From Todiramphus chloris collaris (Eukaryota; Chordata; Aves; Coraciiformes; Alcedinidae), in the NCBI GenBank assembly GCA_025345505.1, contig JANVCC010000030.1:13527913-13591912 (forward strand): 64,000 nt of DNA, in the 5' to 3' direction. Every line of letters begins with the position of its first letter. The stretch's first letter is position 1. The notes beneath the pieces are model-generated. The model had not been told where the DNA came from, did not search any database, and saw only the letters and a list, made by a program, of their open reading frames with translations. Below, piece after piece: positions 20,400-30,366 of the stretch. Made by a program: the position numbers and the translations under genes.

Positions 20400-23290
20400 G
20401 CAAATGCTGGGGATGGGGAGAGCAGGGGGCTGGGCCCAGCCTGCAGAAGGACCCTGGTGGGGCAAGGGGGGTGGTCCGAGCAGGCACCCCCCCAAACCCA
20501 GGGGAAGGGCCCCGGGTGCTTGGTGCAGGCAGCTGAGATCCCTCTGGGGCTGACGGGGATTTGAGAAGGGTCAGGAGGCACGGGGCAGCCGAGGCACTGC
20601 CCTCAGCACGGCCCGTCCCCAGGGCCTGAGCGTGGCACGGGCAGCTCTTGGCTCCCTGGCACGGGGCCGTGGGCACTGGGGCAGCCAAGGGAAAAGAGGG
20701 GCTGGAAAGGGCAAGCACGGAGCCGGAGGTCTGAGGTTTGCACGTCACCACTGCCACCACCCAGCCATGTGCCCGTGGTGGTTCTGGGCACAGCCCGAGG
20801 CCAGCCCCATGGCGTCCTCTGTGCAAAGGCAGCTGTGGGGAACAGTGGGTGTGGGGAGCAGCAGAAAGATTCTCCCTTTTGTTTACCAAAAAAGCTCCCA
20901 CCTGGAAACTCACAGCCTCCGCTGGTGGGTGGAGCAGGGCAGGAAAATTACTCCAAGTCTGGTCCATGCGCCAGGCTCCGCACAAGGGGAAGGCTCCATG
21001 GTGGCAAGGGGGGCAGTTATGGGGGGGGCAGGGGTAGGACTGGCCTAGGCTGGGCCAGGAGCCTCTCACCACACAGAGTCCTTCCCAGAGACCAGACACT
21101 CAAAAAACCCCTGACTCACCTGGAGCTGCTTCTGAGCAGTGCCCAGGAGAGGGAACTGGGTGGATTTGGCAGCCGCAGACACCACGGGTGAATCCCAGCC
21201 GGCAGCTGTGGCTTTCCCTGGCTCGTTGTTCATGGCCGGGCTGTTTTGGCCTCAGCATCTCCAACGGAAGGTGTGAGCACCTTCCAGTCACCCACACACA
21301 GAGGGCATTAGTTTCTGTCAGAGCTGAGGGGCAGGAACCGAGCTGAGGAGGCTGCTCCCTACGAGCCAGATGGCTGCCACACAGGGCTTGCCCCACATGT
21401 CCCTGGCAGCCCACAGGAACCTGCTGGTGAGGCCAGGGCAGTCCTGCAGAGCCTGGGCATGCGGTCAGAGGCCACAGAGGCACATCAGGAAGCAGAGGAT
21501 GACAGGAGGGAGAAGCAGGTGAGAGCTGTGGCCGTGCACAGCCTTGGGTGGCTGGCACAGAGACATTGGAGTGAAGCTTGTAAAAGGCAAGCTTCATCCT
21601 CACTGCCCTTCAGCCAGGTCTTCACCTGGGAGCTCAACGCGCTGGGGTGTTGCCCAGCTGCTGGGTGAAAGCAGCAAGGCAGTACCAGAGGAAGGTGATG
21701 CACGACGTGCTTTTGGCTTTAGAGGAGCCTTCTGCATGGTTTTGGGGTCTGTCACACTCTAGAGGCTCCCTGAAGAACGGCCATGGCTTATGGCGATGAA
21801 AACCACTCGCTGACAGGATGCAGGGCTGGCTGTGCAGTGGGACCCTGACCCTGGATGTTCTGTGATGAGGGTGATGGGGGAACAGGGCCGGCTCCTACCC
21901 ACCATGCAGCAAGCACCAGGCTATCACACTCTTGCTGCCCATCGCCGGCGCCCCGCTAGCGTGTTACCTACTCCAGGTGCCATCCAGGCACCTTCCTCGG
22001 CTGCCATGGGGGCTCCCAGCTGCCTGACCTCCTGGCAAAGCCAACTGGGGCTCCCACTGGCGCGCTGCCCCAGATCTGCCCTGCCCAATAACGCTCAGGC
22101 GGGGAAGCAGAGCTACCCTAATGCGGTTAATGAGCTGATTCACGAAGGTTACTGGCGAACAAAAGGCGCACAAACAGCCCAGGGCCACGTTATGTTCGGT
22201 GCCTGCTTTGCTACTCTTACCTTCCCGTGGGGGCAGGCAGCGCGTGGCAGCGGGCAGCACGTGGCAGCAGGCAGCATGTGGCAGCAGCAGGCAGCTTGCA
22301 AGGTCAGCGTCGTCTCGTCCCACCTCACCCAGCTAAGTCCTCCCACAGCAGCACTGGGAGGGGGACAGGAGGACTGGGAAGGTTCAGGTTCCTCTGTCCC
22401 TTTTCATGGAGGGGTGGGGATGGGACATGATGACACGGATTGTGCTCCTAGGTCACCAGGACAGTGCAGGCAGAGCCTGAGCCAGGCACTGAACTGTTGG
22501 GACACAGGGTCTTTGGGGCTGCCAGGTGCTTTGGGCACAACCCCATCTGTCCCCAAAGACAGGAGGGCAGCAGGGGCAGAGACAGGACCCAAAGGGTCCT
22601 TTTCAGTGCAAGACGCCCAACTCCTCCTGCCCTCAGTGACACAGAACTTGGGTGTGAGCTCTGTTGGGGCTGGGCACCCACCTCTTCCCGCTGCAGTCCT
22701 GACATCCACAGCCGCACAGCTCTCCCCACCAGCACCCTGCCGCAGGACTGGAGTGGGGCCAGCCATCACCGCTGCCTCCCTCGCAGAGCATCCCGTTCTT
22801 TTGGCATCTATGTCGGTGCCAAAATCTTGCCTGTGCCACCCTTGCCGTGCCAAAATCCTGCCCCCTCTCCCAGTGGCCCAAGGCCAGGCAGGGTAGGGAG
22901 CATGGCAGGAACCCAGGAGATGGGACAGGCTGCGAGGGGACAAGCTGGGGACACAGAGCAAGGGGAGAAGGACATAGCAGGACCATGCTGCAGAAAGCTC
23001 TCCTGGTGTCCCAAAAGCCAGGCCGGAAGGGGCTGGCATTGTCACGGGTGTGCAAAAGGGGAAGCGTGGCAAGTTGTGGGAAGAGATCACCCTCACACCA
23101 GCTATGGACAATGGGCACCCAGAAATCACCAGGGGTGCAGGAGGAAGCCATGAGAGCGATGCGAAGACCCTGACAGTGAGGGAAACACATTGCTGAGGTT
23201 ACCTGGCTGATACAGAAGCAAAAGTGGTCCGAGGAGAGGGCAGAGGTGGAGGTGGCAAAACCAGCAGCTGAAGCCAGATACATCGGGCTT
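20400..23290. other. GC-rich intergenic DNA between PDE6D and PTMA
   Basis: Long frames on both strands (up to 354 codons at 21832-22896, plus strand) overlap one another, are rich in Pro/Gly/Ala/Ser/Arg, and show no domain or splice pattern. High GC alone can explain them. A GGCAGC(A/G)TGTGGCAGC-type short tandem repeat lies at 22226-22292. A lower-GC patch at 22080-22215 looks like a conserved element candidate. Confidence 0.4.
22226..22292. repeat. Short tandem repeat, GGCAGC/GTGGCAGCA units
   Basis: About five adjacent degenerate copies of a 10-14-bp GTGGCAGC-type unit, including two CACGTGGCAG/CATGTGGCAG variants. Confidence 0.6.
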
Positions 23291-23299
23291 AGGAAGTAG

Positions 23300-24000
23300 G
23301 AACATCTATGCCCCTGGATGCTTTCCGGGATCCTTGGAGGAATTTCCCTGGCACAGAACAGGGGCCTGGAGGACGGATAGCTCTGGTTGCCCCAGGCCTG
23401 GAGACACGCCGCGCCTCCCGCTCATCCCCAGCACCGGCAGCCCCTTTGGGTCTCCCGGCGGGCTGGCCTCGGCTGCACGACCCACGGACACCGCGCAGGC
23501 ACGGGCTGAACCGCGGCGCTGCCGCAGCGGCCGGGGCAGCGCTGGGGTGCGGGGCTTCCGCAGCCGCAGCACTAGATGGCGCTGCAGTACAGCGCTAGCG
23601 CCCGGACCGCAGCGCCTGCCCCGAGCCGGGCGAGCGGGAGCGCAGCGCCTGGGGCCCCGTGCCGGCTGGGGACACAGCGAGGGCCACCGGGGGCCAGCTC
23701 GGGCCCGTCGGCCCCAGGTAGGCTGGCAAGCCAGCCGGGACGGGACGTGCCACCGGCTCTACCCGGAGAGAGGAGCGGCCTCGGGCCGGCCCGGAGCTGC
23801 CGGGTCACCGGCGGGCACAGGGGTAGGACCGGGGCTGCTCCCGCCACGGGGTGAGGGGTCCCCGCATCTCCCGCGGGTGCCCACGCTTCCGTGCCTCGCG
23901 CCTGCCTCCCGCCCCCTTTCGGCCCTACCCCTGGCAACCCGGGGGATGCGCGGGAAGCCTCAAGAGCCCGAGACCATGGCTGAGAGCTCGGCGGGGCTCC
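23300..24000. other. Orphan CpG-rich island
   Basis: CpG dinucleotides are dense over about 700 bp, with long open frames on both strands caused by GC content. I recognise no coding exon. A good CTCF-like motif sits in it at 23569. It may mark a promoter or an insulator in the PDE6D-PTMA interval. Confidence 0.5.
23569..23583 (+). promoter_or_regulatory. CTCF-like binding site, plus orientation
   Basis: GCACTAGATGGCGCT matches the CTCF core CCASYAGRKGGCRSY at 14 of 15 positions, inside a CpG-rich island. Motif match only. Confidence 0.55.
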
Positions 24001-25940
24001 CCGGGCCCAAACGCAGCCCCCAGCCTTTTCCGGGAAGCAGTCTGCCCTGTGGGTACCCCGGAGCCATCCCATAGTGCGGCACAAGGGAGCTCCAGTGCCT
24101 GCGGGGGGGCAGGTGCCCTGCGCTCGCCCCTTCCCACTGCAGACCCCCCCAGCCCTGCTCCTGCCCAGGACACTGCCCCAGAGCTGCAGCCTCGCTCCCA
24201 CAGCCCACCCCAGGGACGGTCCTCTGCCCTGGGGTGTCCCCGGGAAGCAGAACATCCTCCCCTCGGGGCTGAGGGGGACTTGTCCCAGGGTAGGGAGCCA
24301 GCCCTGCAATGGCCGGCATTTGGCTTGCAGGGGTGGCTCTGTGCTGCTGGCTCTGTGTCCCAGCCCTGGAGCGCCCTACAGCAGCTGGGAGCCTCTTTGA
24401 GCCCTCATGCCGCCTTTGGGGCCTTGGTCGGTGCTGTAGCCAACCCCGGGCAGGCTCTATGGGCTTCCCAGCCCCACGCAGGGCCACAGTCCCTGCCACT
24501 CCAGACAGGCAATTTGGAGCCACATCCCTTCTCTGCGTGTGCATCTGGGAACTGGCAATGCCCACCCTGCTGGTCAGGGAGTGGGTGGCTCATACCTGCT
24601 ATGGGTTGTCCTCCTCAGCATTGCCCAGTGGTCATGCACCAACTGAGCATCCAGGTCTCCAGCTATGGGCACAAGTCGCATCTCTCCTCGCATCTCCTGC
24701 CTCAAGTCATGAAGCAAGGGTGCTGCTTCTCATCTCCCTGAAAGAGCAGGACCAGGAGCCTGCTCAGCCTGAAGCGAAGGAGAAAGGGACAGAGAGATGC
24801 CTACAGAGCCCAGGGTACCCTTGCGCCCAAAGTGGGGTGGAGGACACACATCCCCACCTAACCTTCCCTCAGGGAGAGGCAGAGCCCCTCGCCTTCAGGC
24901 CACCCTCCTCAGCAGGAAAGGACAGATGCAAAGGTTACACCCCTGCAGCTTTACAGCCTGAGTTCTCCATCCCTGTGCTTTCTCCAAGGGCTAACTGGGT
25001 TGAGTTTTCTCATCCTGCAGCTGCCTCCCTTGCCCTGTGCTTCTTACAAATGGGATGCAAGAACCTCTTCATGTCCCCATCTGCTCTTAAGCGTGGCCAC
25101 TTGCTGCTTCCTCCCAGGTCTCTTCATGGGTCACAAGTGGTGCAGCACTAAGAGAAGCCAATCCCACCACCCATCCATCTGGGGCTCCCCAGCCAGTCAC
25201 AAAGAGGAACCACAGACCTCCCTGGGGTATGCAAAGCCAAGGGTCCCCCAGAGCCCTTCCTCCTGCTCGCCTGCCCTTTGGAGAGATCAGCTCAGCCAGG
25301 CAAGGCAGAGCAGCCATTGGTGCGGGGAAGGATGGAGGATTCCCAGTGTGTACACAGGAGGAGCCAGTCCTGCTGCCTCCCACCCTGGAGCAGGGAAGGG
25401 CTGGGGTAGTAGCCACAAGGAGATCCAGCAGCAGGGGTAAGCATCCAGCTGGGAGTCAGATCTCCATGACTTGTACTGGGTTGGGGACTGCCAAGTCAGG
25501 GTCCAGGACCAGAGCTGCCCCAGCCCACCGAGGGGAGCGTGCTGTGGGGCACACGGCAGCCAAGGATGAAGCAGGAACTAGATCTCCTGCATCTGCTCTT
25601 CTGCGTGGGCTGGGCTTTCCTGCCCATACCAGACAGGTCTCGGGGCAAGCACACAAACATCCCTATACCACTTAGGAGGTGCACCTTTGCTAGTGTGTTG
25701 AGCCAAGACTGGTCAAGGGCCCCAGGTTTCTCCAGCCTGCCCCTGAGGGGCCTGCCCCTCTGAGACACCTTACACCCTGAGCCAGGTGGCAATTCTCTGC
25801 TAGAGGAACAGCTCTTCCTTGTCTCTTTTCAACAGCAACACCCCAAAAGCACTTCTGTGTTTGTGATCTTGAGGAGTCATGCCTGGAAGGCAGTTTCACT
25901 CATCAGACTCTTCAGTAGATGCCAATTATCTGCCCAAGAC
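24001..25940. other. Intergenic, no supported feature
   Basis: GC-rich sequence with overlapping frames of up to 296 codons (23851-24741, plus strand) that show no domain. Isolated splice-like sites occur but do not form a consistent exon chain. Confidence 0.4.
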
Positions 25941-25945
25941 GCTAA

Positions 25946-26236
25946 CTAAACCAGTGTCTAGTTTGCAATCCAAGTCCTGCGTTCCCCAGAGGCAGGTTCA
26001 CCCTCAAGCCCTCAAGGTGCTCCAAATTTCATGAAGGTTGTCAAGACACAACAAGAAGAGTTTTGGATGAGGTCAACCGAAAGCTACAGCTGGTGCAGGA
26101 CAAGCTTCAGGTGATGAAACAAGTCCTAACCTACCACAGGCAGGTCAGGACTGGAGTTCGGTCTGCTGGTCCAGACCCATTCACCACAGGGCATGGGCTC
26201 AGCCCCCCTGGTTGCGCTGGCAGTGACCTTTGGTAG
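25946..26236 (+). other. Coding-like open frame with a perfect heptad repeat (possible exon)
   Basis: This frame is open for 96 codons from just after a TAA to a TAG. Codons from 26060 to 26128 read VLDEVNRKLQLVQDK... with Leu/Val/Leu/Val/Leu/Met/Leu at residues 2, 5, 9, 12, 16, 19 and 23, a strict 3-4 heptad spacing, while Asp, Glu, Arg, Lys and Gln fill the other positions. That is the pattern of a coiled coil. Possible donors are CTTCAG|GTGATG (26110) and AGGCAG|GTCAGG (26142). There is no suitable ATG for a single-exon gene. I do not recognise the family. It could be one exon of an unannotated gene, a pseudogene fragment, or chance. Confidence 0.3.
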
Positions 26237-26839
26237 CACGGCTCCGCTGGTGCATTGCATTTCAGGCCGACCACATGGAAGCTGCTCTTGAGTCACCTGG
26301 TTGTTCAGCCATCTGCAGGACACTGTTGCTCCCACTGCAGTCCAGCCACAGCAGTCTTTGGGAAGGGATGTCCTTGGTTGAAAAGGCCACTTGTACACAT
26401 TGGTACAGCCTAAGTCCTTCCAGGCTCACACGAGGCACTCTGCAGCTTTCCCGATGCCTGCGTTTGGGAGTTACCCGGGCTACTTTCAGTGGTCAGCAGC
26501 CAGCTAGCACATCCCAGAACACCTTCAGCCACTTGCCTCCATGGTGTCCAGGACCAGTTTTAACCAGCAGTCCAACTGAGATTCAAATCACCCATGACAC
26601 AGGGGTCACATCTGGAGGCAAGTGGCAACACAAGCAGTACTTGTGCTCTGCAGGTTACAGCTGAGCATGTGACCTGTGAAGTGCGAGGTGAGGGACCCAG
26701 CATCACGATGCCATGCCTGAAGGCACACAATGGCCACGTGCTCTTTACCTCCAGTCCCACAGCATCAACCTCCTGCAGAGCCTAGCTCTGGTCACCAGGC
26801 AGTGGTGGAGATCATCTTCTGCACACCAGAAGCAGGTAG

Positions 26840-27007
26840 GGCTGCCCAGGTCCCAGCAAGCAGCCCCTAGCACAAGGCCAGCTCACCAGGGAGATCATTT
26901 CTAAGATCCTTGGAGGTGCCTTCAGCTGGCACAACTCCTGCAACCCCTCTCCTCCTGAGGGGGAACCTGCTGCTCCTGGTCCCTATCCCAAGATATCATC
27001 CAGGTGA
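26840..27007 (+). other. Second coding-like open frame (possible exon)
   Basis: This is a 55-codon frame in the same phase as the heptad frame 0.6 kb upstream. It reads QGQLTREIISKILGGAFSWH and further Pro-rich sequence. It begins near acceptor-like AGCCCCTAG (26869) and runs into a good donor, ATCCAG|GTGAGC (27003). No family is recognised. The regularity is suggestive only. Confidence 0.2.
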
Positions 27008-27030
27008 GCAATCCCTGTAGCATTTTGGAT

Positions 27031-27120
27031 TCACTCAGAACCAGATGAGATGTGAAGAGCCACCTTCAAGCCTGCACACCTTCTAGCACCTTCCAGGCAG
27101 GAGACTCTTTCAATAACCAT
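27031..27120 (-). other. 29-codon ORF just behind the predicted leftward TSS
   Basis: The first ATG downstream of the predicted leftward start site (context GTGATGG) opens a 29-codon frame, MVIERVSCLEGARRCAGLKV and on, ending in TGA at 27031. It lies 25 nt behind the predicted start site. It may be a short uORF or the first coding exon of a spliced gene. No homology is recognised. Confidence 0.2.
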
Positions 27121-27139
27121 CACTCCTCAGATAATCCCA

Positions 27140-27197
27140 AATACAGAGGGAACCTCAGCACTGAGGAGCCTTTATACCCCTTGGTGGGGTGTGGCTG
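27140..27197 (-). promoter_or_regulatory. Leftward core promoter: CACCC box and TATA box
   Basis: On the minus strand the order is CCAAT (27208), GCCACACCCCACC (27195-27183), then GGGGTATAAAGG with TATAAA at 27176-27171. A TATA box at about -31 predicts a start near 27145. The spacing CCAAT - CACCC - TATA is that of a classical RNA polymerase II promoter. The poly(A) end of PTMA lies 2.1 kb upstream on the same strand, so this would be a separate leftward transcript. No known gene follows. Confidence 0.5.
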
Positions 27198-27203
27198 CTC
27201 CTG

Positions 27204-27497
27204 ATTGGCTGTGACAGATGACAGATGGCAGCTCTGGATTGGTTCAGAGCTCGCCTTCAGGCCCTGTGATTGGTCAGCTGCTGCTGCAAAGGGTGAGACA
27301 GCAGCGGAGACAGGTGGTGGCACATGGTTGGCTGGGGAGAAGCTCCAGGTGGCAGATGGGGATTGGTCAAGCCTCGCTGTTGCTCGACCATGATTGGTGG
27401 AGGCAGCACGATGGAGGGAGGGAGGTGGGGGGAGGAGGTAAGGGAGAGGTGGCAGTGTGCGATTGGCTGGCGGGCTGTGCCGGTGCGTGGGGATTGG
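27204..27497 (-). promoter_or_regulatory. Array of seven CCAAT boxes (NF-Y type), about 31-bp spacing
   Basis: ATTGG (CCAAT on the minus strand) occurs at 27204, 27238, 27269, 27362, 27393, 27462 and 27493, nearly all as GATTGGCT/GATTGGTC/GATTGGTG, with an off-consensus GTTGG at 27327. Gaps are 34, 31, 93, 31, 69 and 31 bp, i.e. close to multiples of 31-35 bp. Intervening sequence is not a clean tandem repeat. NF-Y promoters of cell-cycle genes commonly show CCAAT boxes spaced 31-35 bp. Confidence 0.65.
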
Positions 27498-27499
27498 CT

Positions 27500-28420
27500 G
27501 GGGCTGGGTCCCCAGGAAAGGGTCTGGGAAAGGGGCTCCCTGTGGTGGCCCATGCACCGAGCTGTGCCCAGTCTCAGCCCCCAGTGCTGGGTCTGGCTCA
27601 TCCCCTCCCTGCTCCATGCCCGGGGCAGCGTCCGACCTCTCAGCACCCAAGACACAGGAGCACATCCCAGGCCATGGGGTGGCCAGACCCGCCAGGACCC
27701 AGCCAGGAGGGGGTAGAGCTGGGGTGCAGAAACACCAGGGCTGCCCCACGCAGCTGGAGGCAAGGGAGCGGGGCGTGATGGGCCATGGCGCTCATGGCAG
27801 CTGGGTGAGGAGCAGGAGCTGGGGACCCACCCTGGCCTGCCCTCTCCTCACCCCTGACCGTGCTGAGCCCTGCCCACCACCAGCCCGTCCGGTGGGCAGC
27901 AGCCTCCCGTTTTACCCCATACTCTACATCCCTGAGCAAAGATCACCCTACTGGCCCAGACCCCCTTGTCCTGGGGGGGCTGCAGGCCAGGGAACAGGTT
28001 GGGCTTGGCCATGGGGGGGCAGCACGGCCACGGCTCCCCCAACATCTACCCCCCCAGGGGTCTCGCACCAGCTGTGTGTGCAGAGTCCCCAGGGCTCGTA
28101 CCATGCGGAGCCTGCTCTCGCCGCTCTCCAGCAACTGGTTTGAGTATTTTGCCTGACAAAGCTGCAAGGGGGCAGCTCTCAGGTCACGTCAGAGCCCATC
28201 GCAGGGTGGCCATGGCAGGGACACGGGCACAGCCCAACACCACACGGCAAAGCAGCACCCAGCTGGAGGGTGACGCTCAGGGACAGCCGGCAGCACTGTT
28301 TGCTGCTCCACTTGTCATGTTCCCCTGAAGACATCAGAGCACCCGCAAATGAAATCCAGCACTGGCTCCAGCCCTGCTGCGAGCACCCCAAGAGCCTGGC
28401 GGGGGTAGAGTCCCCCAGTC
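27500..28420. other. Intergenic, GC-rich, no supported feature
   Basis: This lies behind the CCAAT array on the plus side. There are overlapping long frames (up to 228 codons) without domains, and no TATA box or recognised exon. Confidence 0.4.
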
Positions 28421-28424
28421 CAGG

Positions 28425-28630
28425 CAGTAAGTTCGATAAGCAATTAGCCACGCTACCATCAGTTGGATCATTAAGGACAGGAGCCAGATTTGTGAGCTTA
28501 TTTGCCACAGGTGTCAATGCAGATGCAAGCGACCCGACTGCTCCCAGGGACAAGGAGCTGGGACCCTGGCAGCCAGCACGTGAAACGCGTGATGGTTTCT
28601 CTTTGTTAAAAACCAGAATAAAAATCACCC
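28425..28630. other. Candidate conserved noncoding element
   Basis: An AT-richer block of about 200 bp in GC-rich surroundings, with homeodomain-like AAGCAATTAGCC and GATCATTAAGG. It shows no repeat character and no CpG. Conservation is inferred from texture only. Confidence 0.3.
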
Positions 28631-29620
28631 CCCAGCATCTCAACAGCAACTGCTGGGACTGCAGGGTGGGAGGAAACAAGACCATCTGGCAGCACTTCAG
28701 CAGGGAAAGGGGCCTCGCTGGAGCCAGGGAGGGGGTTTGGGAGGCAGACACAAGGTGGGTCCCTGCAAACTGGTCTCCACACACCTGGCAGAACAGACTG
28801 AGCTGTCTGAGCTCCAGCACCCTAGAGGAGGGAGAAAAACGAGTTGGAGGAAGGTTAGCAGAGCAGCAGAGGTCTGGGTAATGTTACATTTTCAGTCTGG
28901 TTAAAGCAGACAGATGAACCACAGCCTGCCTCCCAGGGTCCCACCACCAAACCTCTTCTGACTTGGCACCCCAGACGTTTCCAGGCAGCTGGTACAGGCT
29001 GGAGCACCCCTGAGGGACCAGTTCCAGCTGAATTCAATCCCTGCCGAGTGCTGCCTCCTCCAGCGCACGCACCCCCTCCCACCCTGCTGCCAGGGAGCTG
29101 TGAACCAGCCCTGTGCTGCCCCTGGCAGCCCGAGGAAGAGGAGACATTCACACAGCCTCAGCATCCACCATCCCACAGCAGACATGCCAAGGACAGGTTT
29201 CTCATCCCCCCCCTTGCTGCACCAGCCACACACCATCCCCAACAAGCCCGACTGCAGGACAGCAGGATCGCCCAGCATCCCATACCCCCACTCACTTCCA
29301 CCTGGTCAGTATCCCCAGTAGCCTCCCAGTCTAACCTGTCCCTAGTGCTCAGCGAGAGCAGGCAGGAGCATGCAGAGCCATGCTGGGGACAGGGTGCAGC
29401 TCCCCAGGGAGCACAGCCAAGGACACACTGCCTGGCGCTGGCACAGCCCCACGCCGCAGCCACCACAGCCCCCACCTCTCCATCACCCCCCTGCACCCCC
29501 TTCTCTTCCCAGCCCCAGTGCAAAGCAAAGAAAGAAAGGGAGAAATAAATAAAAAAGTAAAACAAATGAAAAAGTAAACCAAAAAGCAGCAGCTGGGAGG
29601 CAGCCTTGTTAGGACAACTC
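28631..29620. other. Intergenic sequence downstream of the PTMA poly(A) site
   Basis: GC-rich with A-rich ends. No supported coding exon. Confidence 0.4.
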
Positions 29621-29638
29621 AGCAAAATAAAATTCCGG

Positions 29639-29644
29639 TTTATT
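29639..29644 (-). terminator. PTMA: PTMA poly(A) signal AATAAA
   Basis: TTTATT on the plus strand gives AATAAA in PTMA sense. Downstream sense sequence is T-rich (TTTTATTTTGCTGAGTTG), as expected of a downstream element. Cleavage is expected around 29615-29625. Confidence 0.7.
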
Positions 29645-29765
29645 GTTGGACAACATTGTTTCACACATACATCAAACAGGCCAAAAAAAAAAGAAAAAAA
29701 ATAAACAGCAACTTCATAGACAGAGAAAAAAAAAAAGAAAAAAAAAAAGAAAACCTTTTTATCTT

Positions 29766-29851
29766 TGGCCTTGCCACCTCATACAAACCACGATCTATGG
29801 TACAGCTAAGTACATACACAAAAAAAGTTACTGGAATGCTCAGAATAAGAT
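29766..29851 (-). ncRNA. MIR1244-like: Sequence like the MIR1244 precursor within PTMA 3'UTR
   Basis: In PTMA sense the segment starts ATCTTATTCTGAGCATTCC and passes TGTACTTAGCTGTACCATAG to GGTTTGTATGAGGTGG. As I remember it, human MIR1244-1 lies in PTMA and its mature arm contains UUGGUUUGUAUGAGAUGG, so the two align over most of their length. The match shows that this 3'UTR block is conserved. It does not show that the bird copy is processed into a microRNA. Confidence 0.45.
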
Positions 29852-29869
29852 TGTAAATTTTTTTTTTCA

Positions 29870-29890
29870 TTTTTTTTTTTTTTTTTTTTT
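29870..29890 (-). repeat. Internal A21 tract in PTMA 3'UTR
   Basis: Twenty-one T residues in a row on the plus strand, i.e. A21 in the PTMA message, flanked by further T-runs. It can prime oligo-dT and mimic a poly(A) tail in cDNA data. Confidence 0.85.
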
Positions 29891-30299
29891 AATTTTTTTA
29901 CAAGGTTTTGTTTTATTCTCCTTTGAGATAATGGTTTGGGCCTGGTCACACCACAAGTAAAGTCAGAGATAGGTAACAAGAGAGATATACACTTCAAAGC
30001 CCCCCTTTTGGTCAATCCGAGATCACTTAAAAATGGCGGACCTCCTAACAATATGTACAAAAATATAAAATGTAAATAAAAAATACAAACAAATTCTCCT
30101 TTAAAGTACTTTTAAGAAAGAAAGCAGGGCCTTGAAGTTTTGGTGCTTGGGGGGGAGGGGGTCTGTGGGGGAAGGGAGGGGGTCTCTCCCCGCTAACGGG
30201 CGAATCGTTCTGTATGTTCGGTGAGTGGCAGCGCCGCGCCGGGGGGGCCGGGGACGGGGATCACTCTACTTGGTGAGGATGACCACGGCGGAGGGGGGA

Positions 30300-30366
30300 G
30301 GAAGGGCGTGCGTGTGTGTGTGTGTGTGTGGGGGGGGGGGGGGGCGGGAGGGGGGGGGGGGGGGGT
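30300..30366. repeat. (GT)n and long G-runs in PTMA 3'UTR (C-runs and CA in the mRNA)
   Basis: The plus strand has about eleven GT units, followed by G-runs of 14 or more separated by CGGGA. It is likely to form G-quadruplex DNA on the plus strand, and it is a probable site of length polymorphism and sequencing error. Confidence 0.85.

Noticed and set aside
21832..22896. 354-codon plus-strand frame
   Set aside because: High GC lowers stop frequency, long frames also occur on the opposite strand, and there are no domains, signal peptide or regular composition.
26653..26687. Very short exon-like segment between CTCTGCAG and CGAG|GTGAGG
   Set aside because: Only about 35 nt, unlinked to a supported chain, and such pairs are common by chance.
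27140..27497. Reading the CCAAT/TATA cluster as a retroviral LTR
   Set aside because: No AATAAA and R-region layout follows the TATA box, no TG..CA ends or target duplication were seen, and no gag/pol frame lies behind it.
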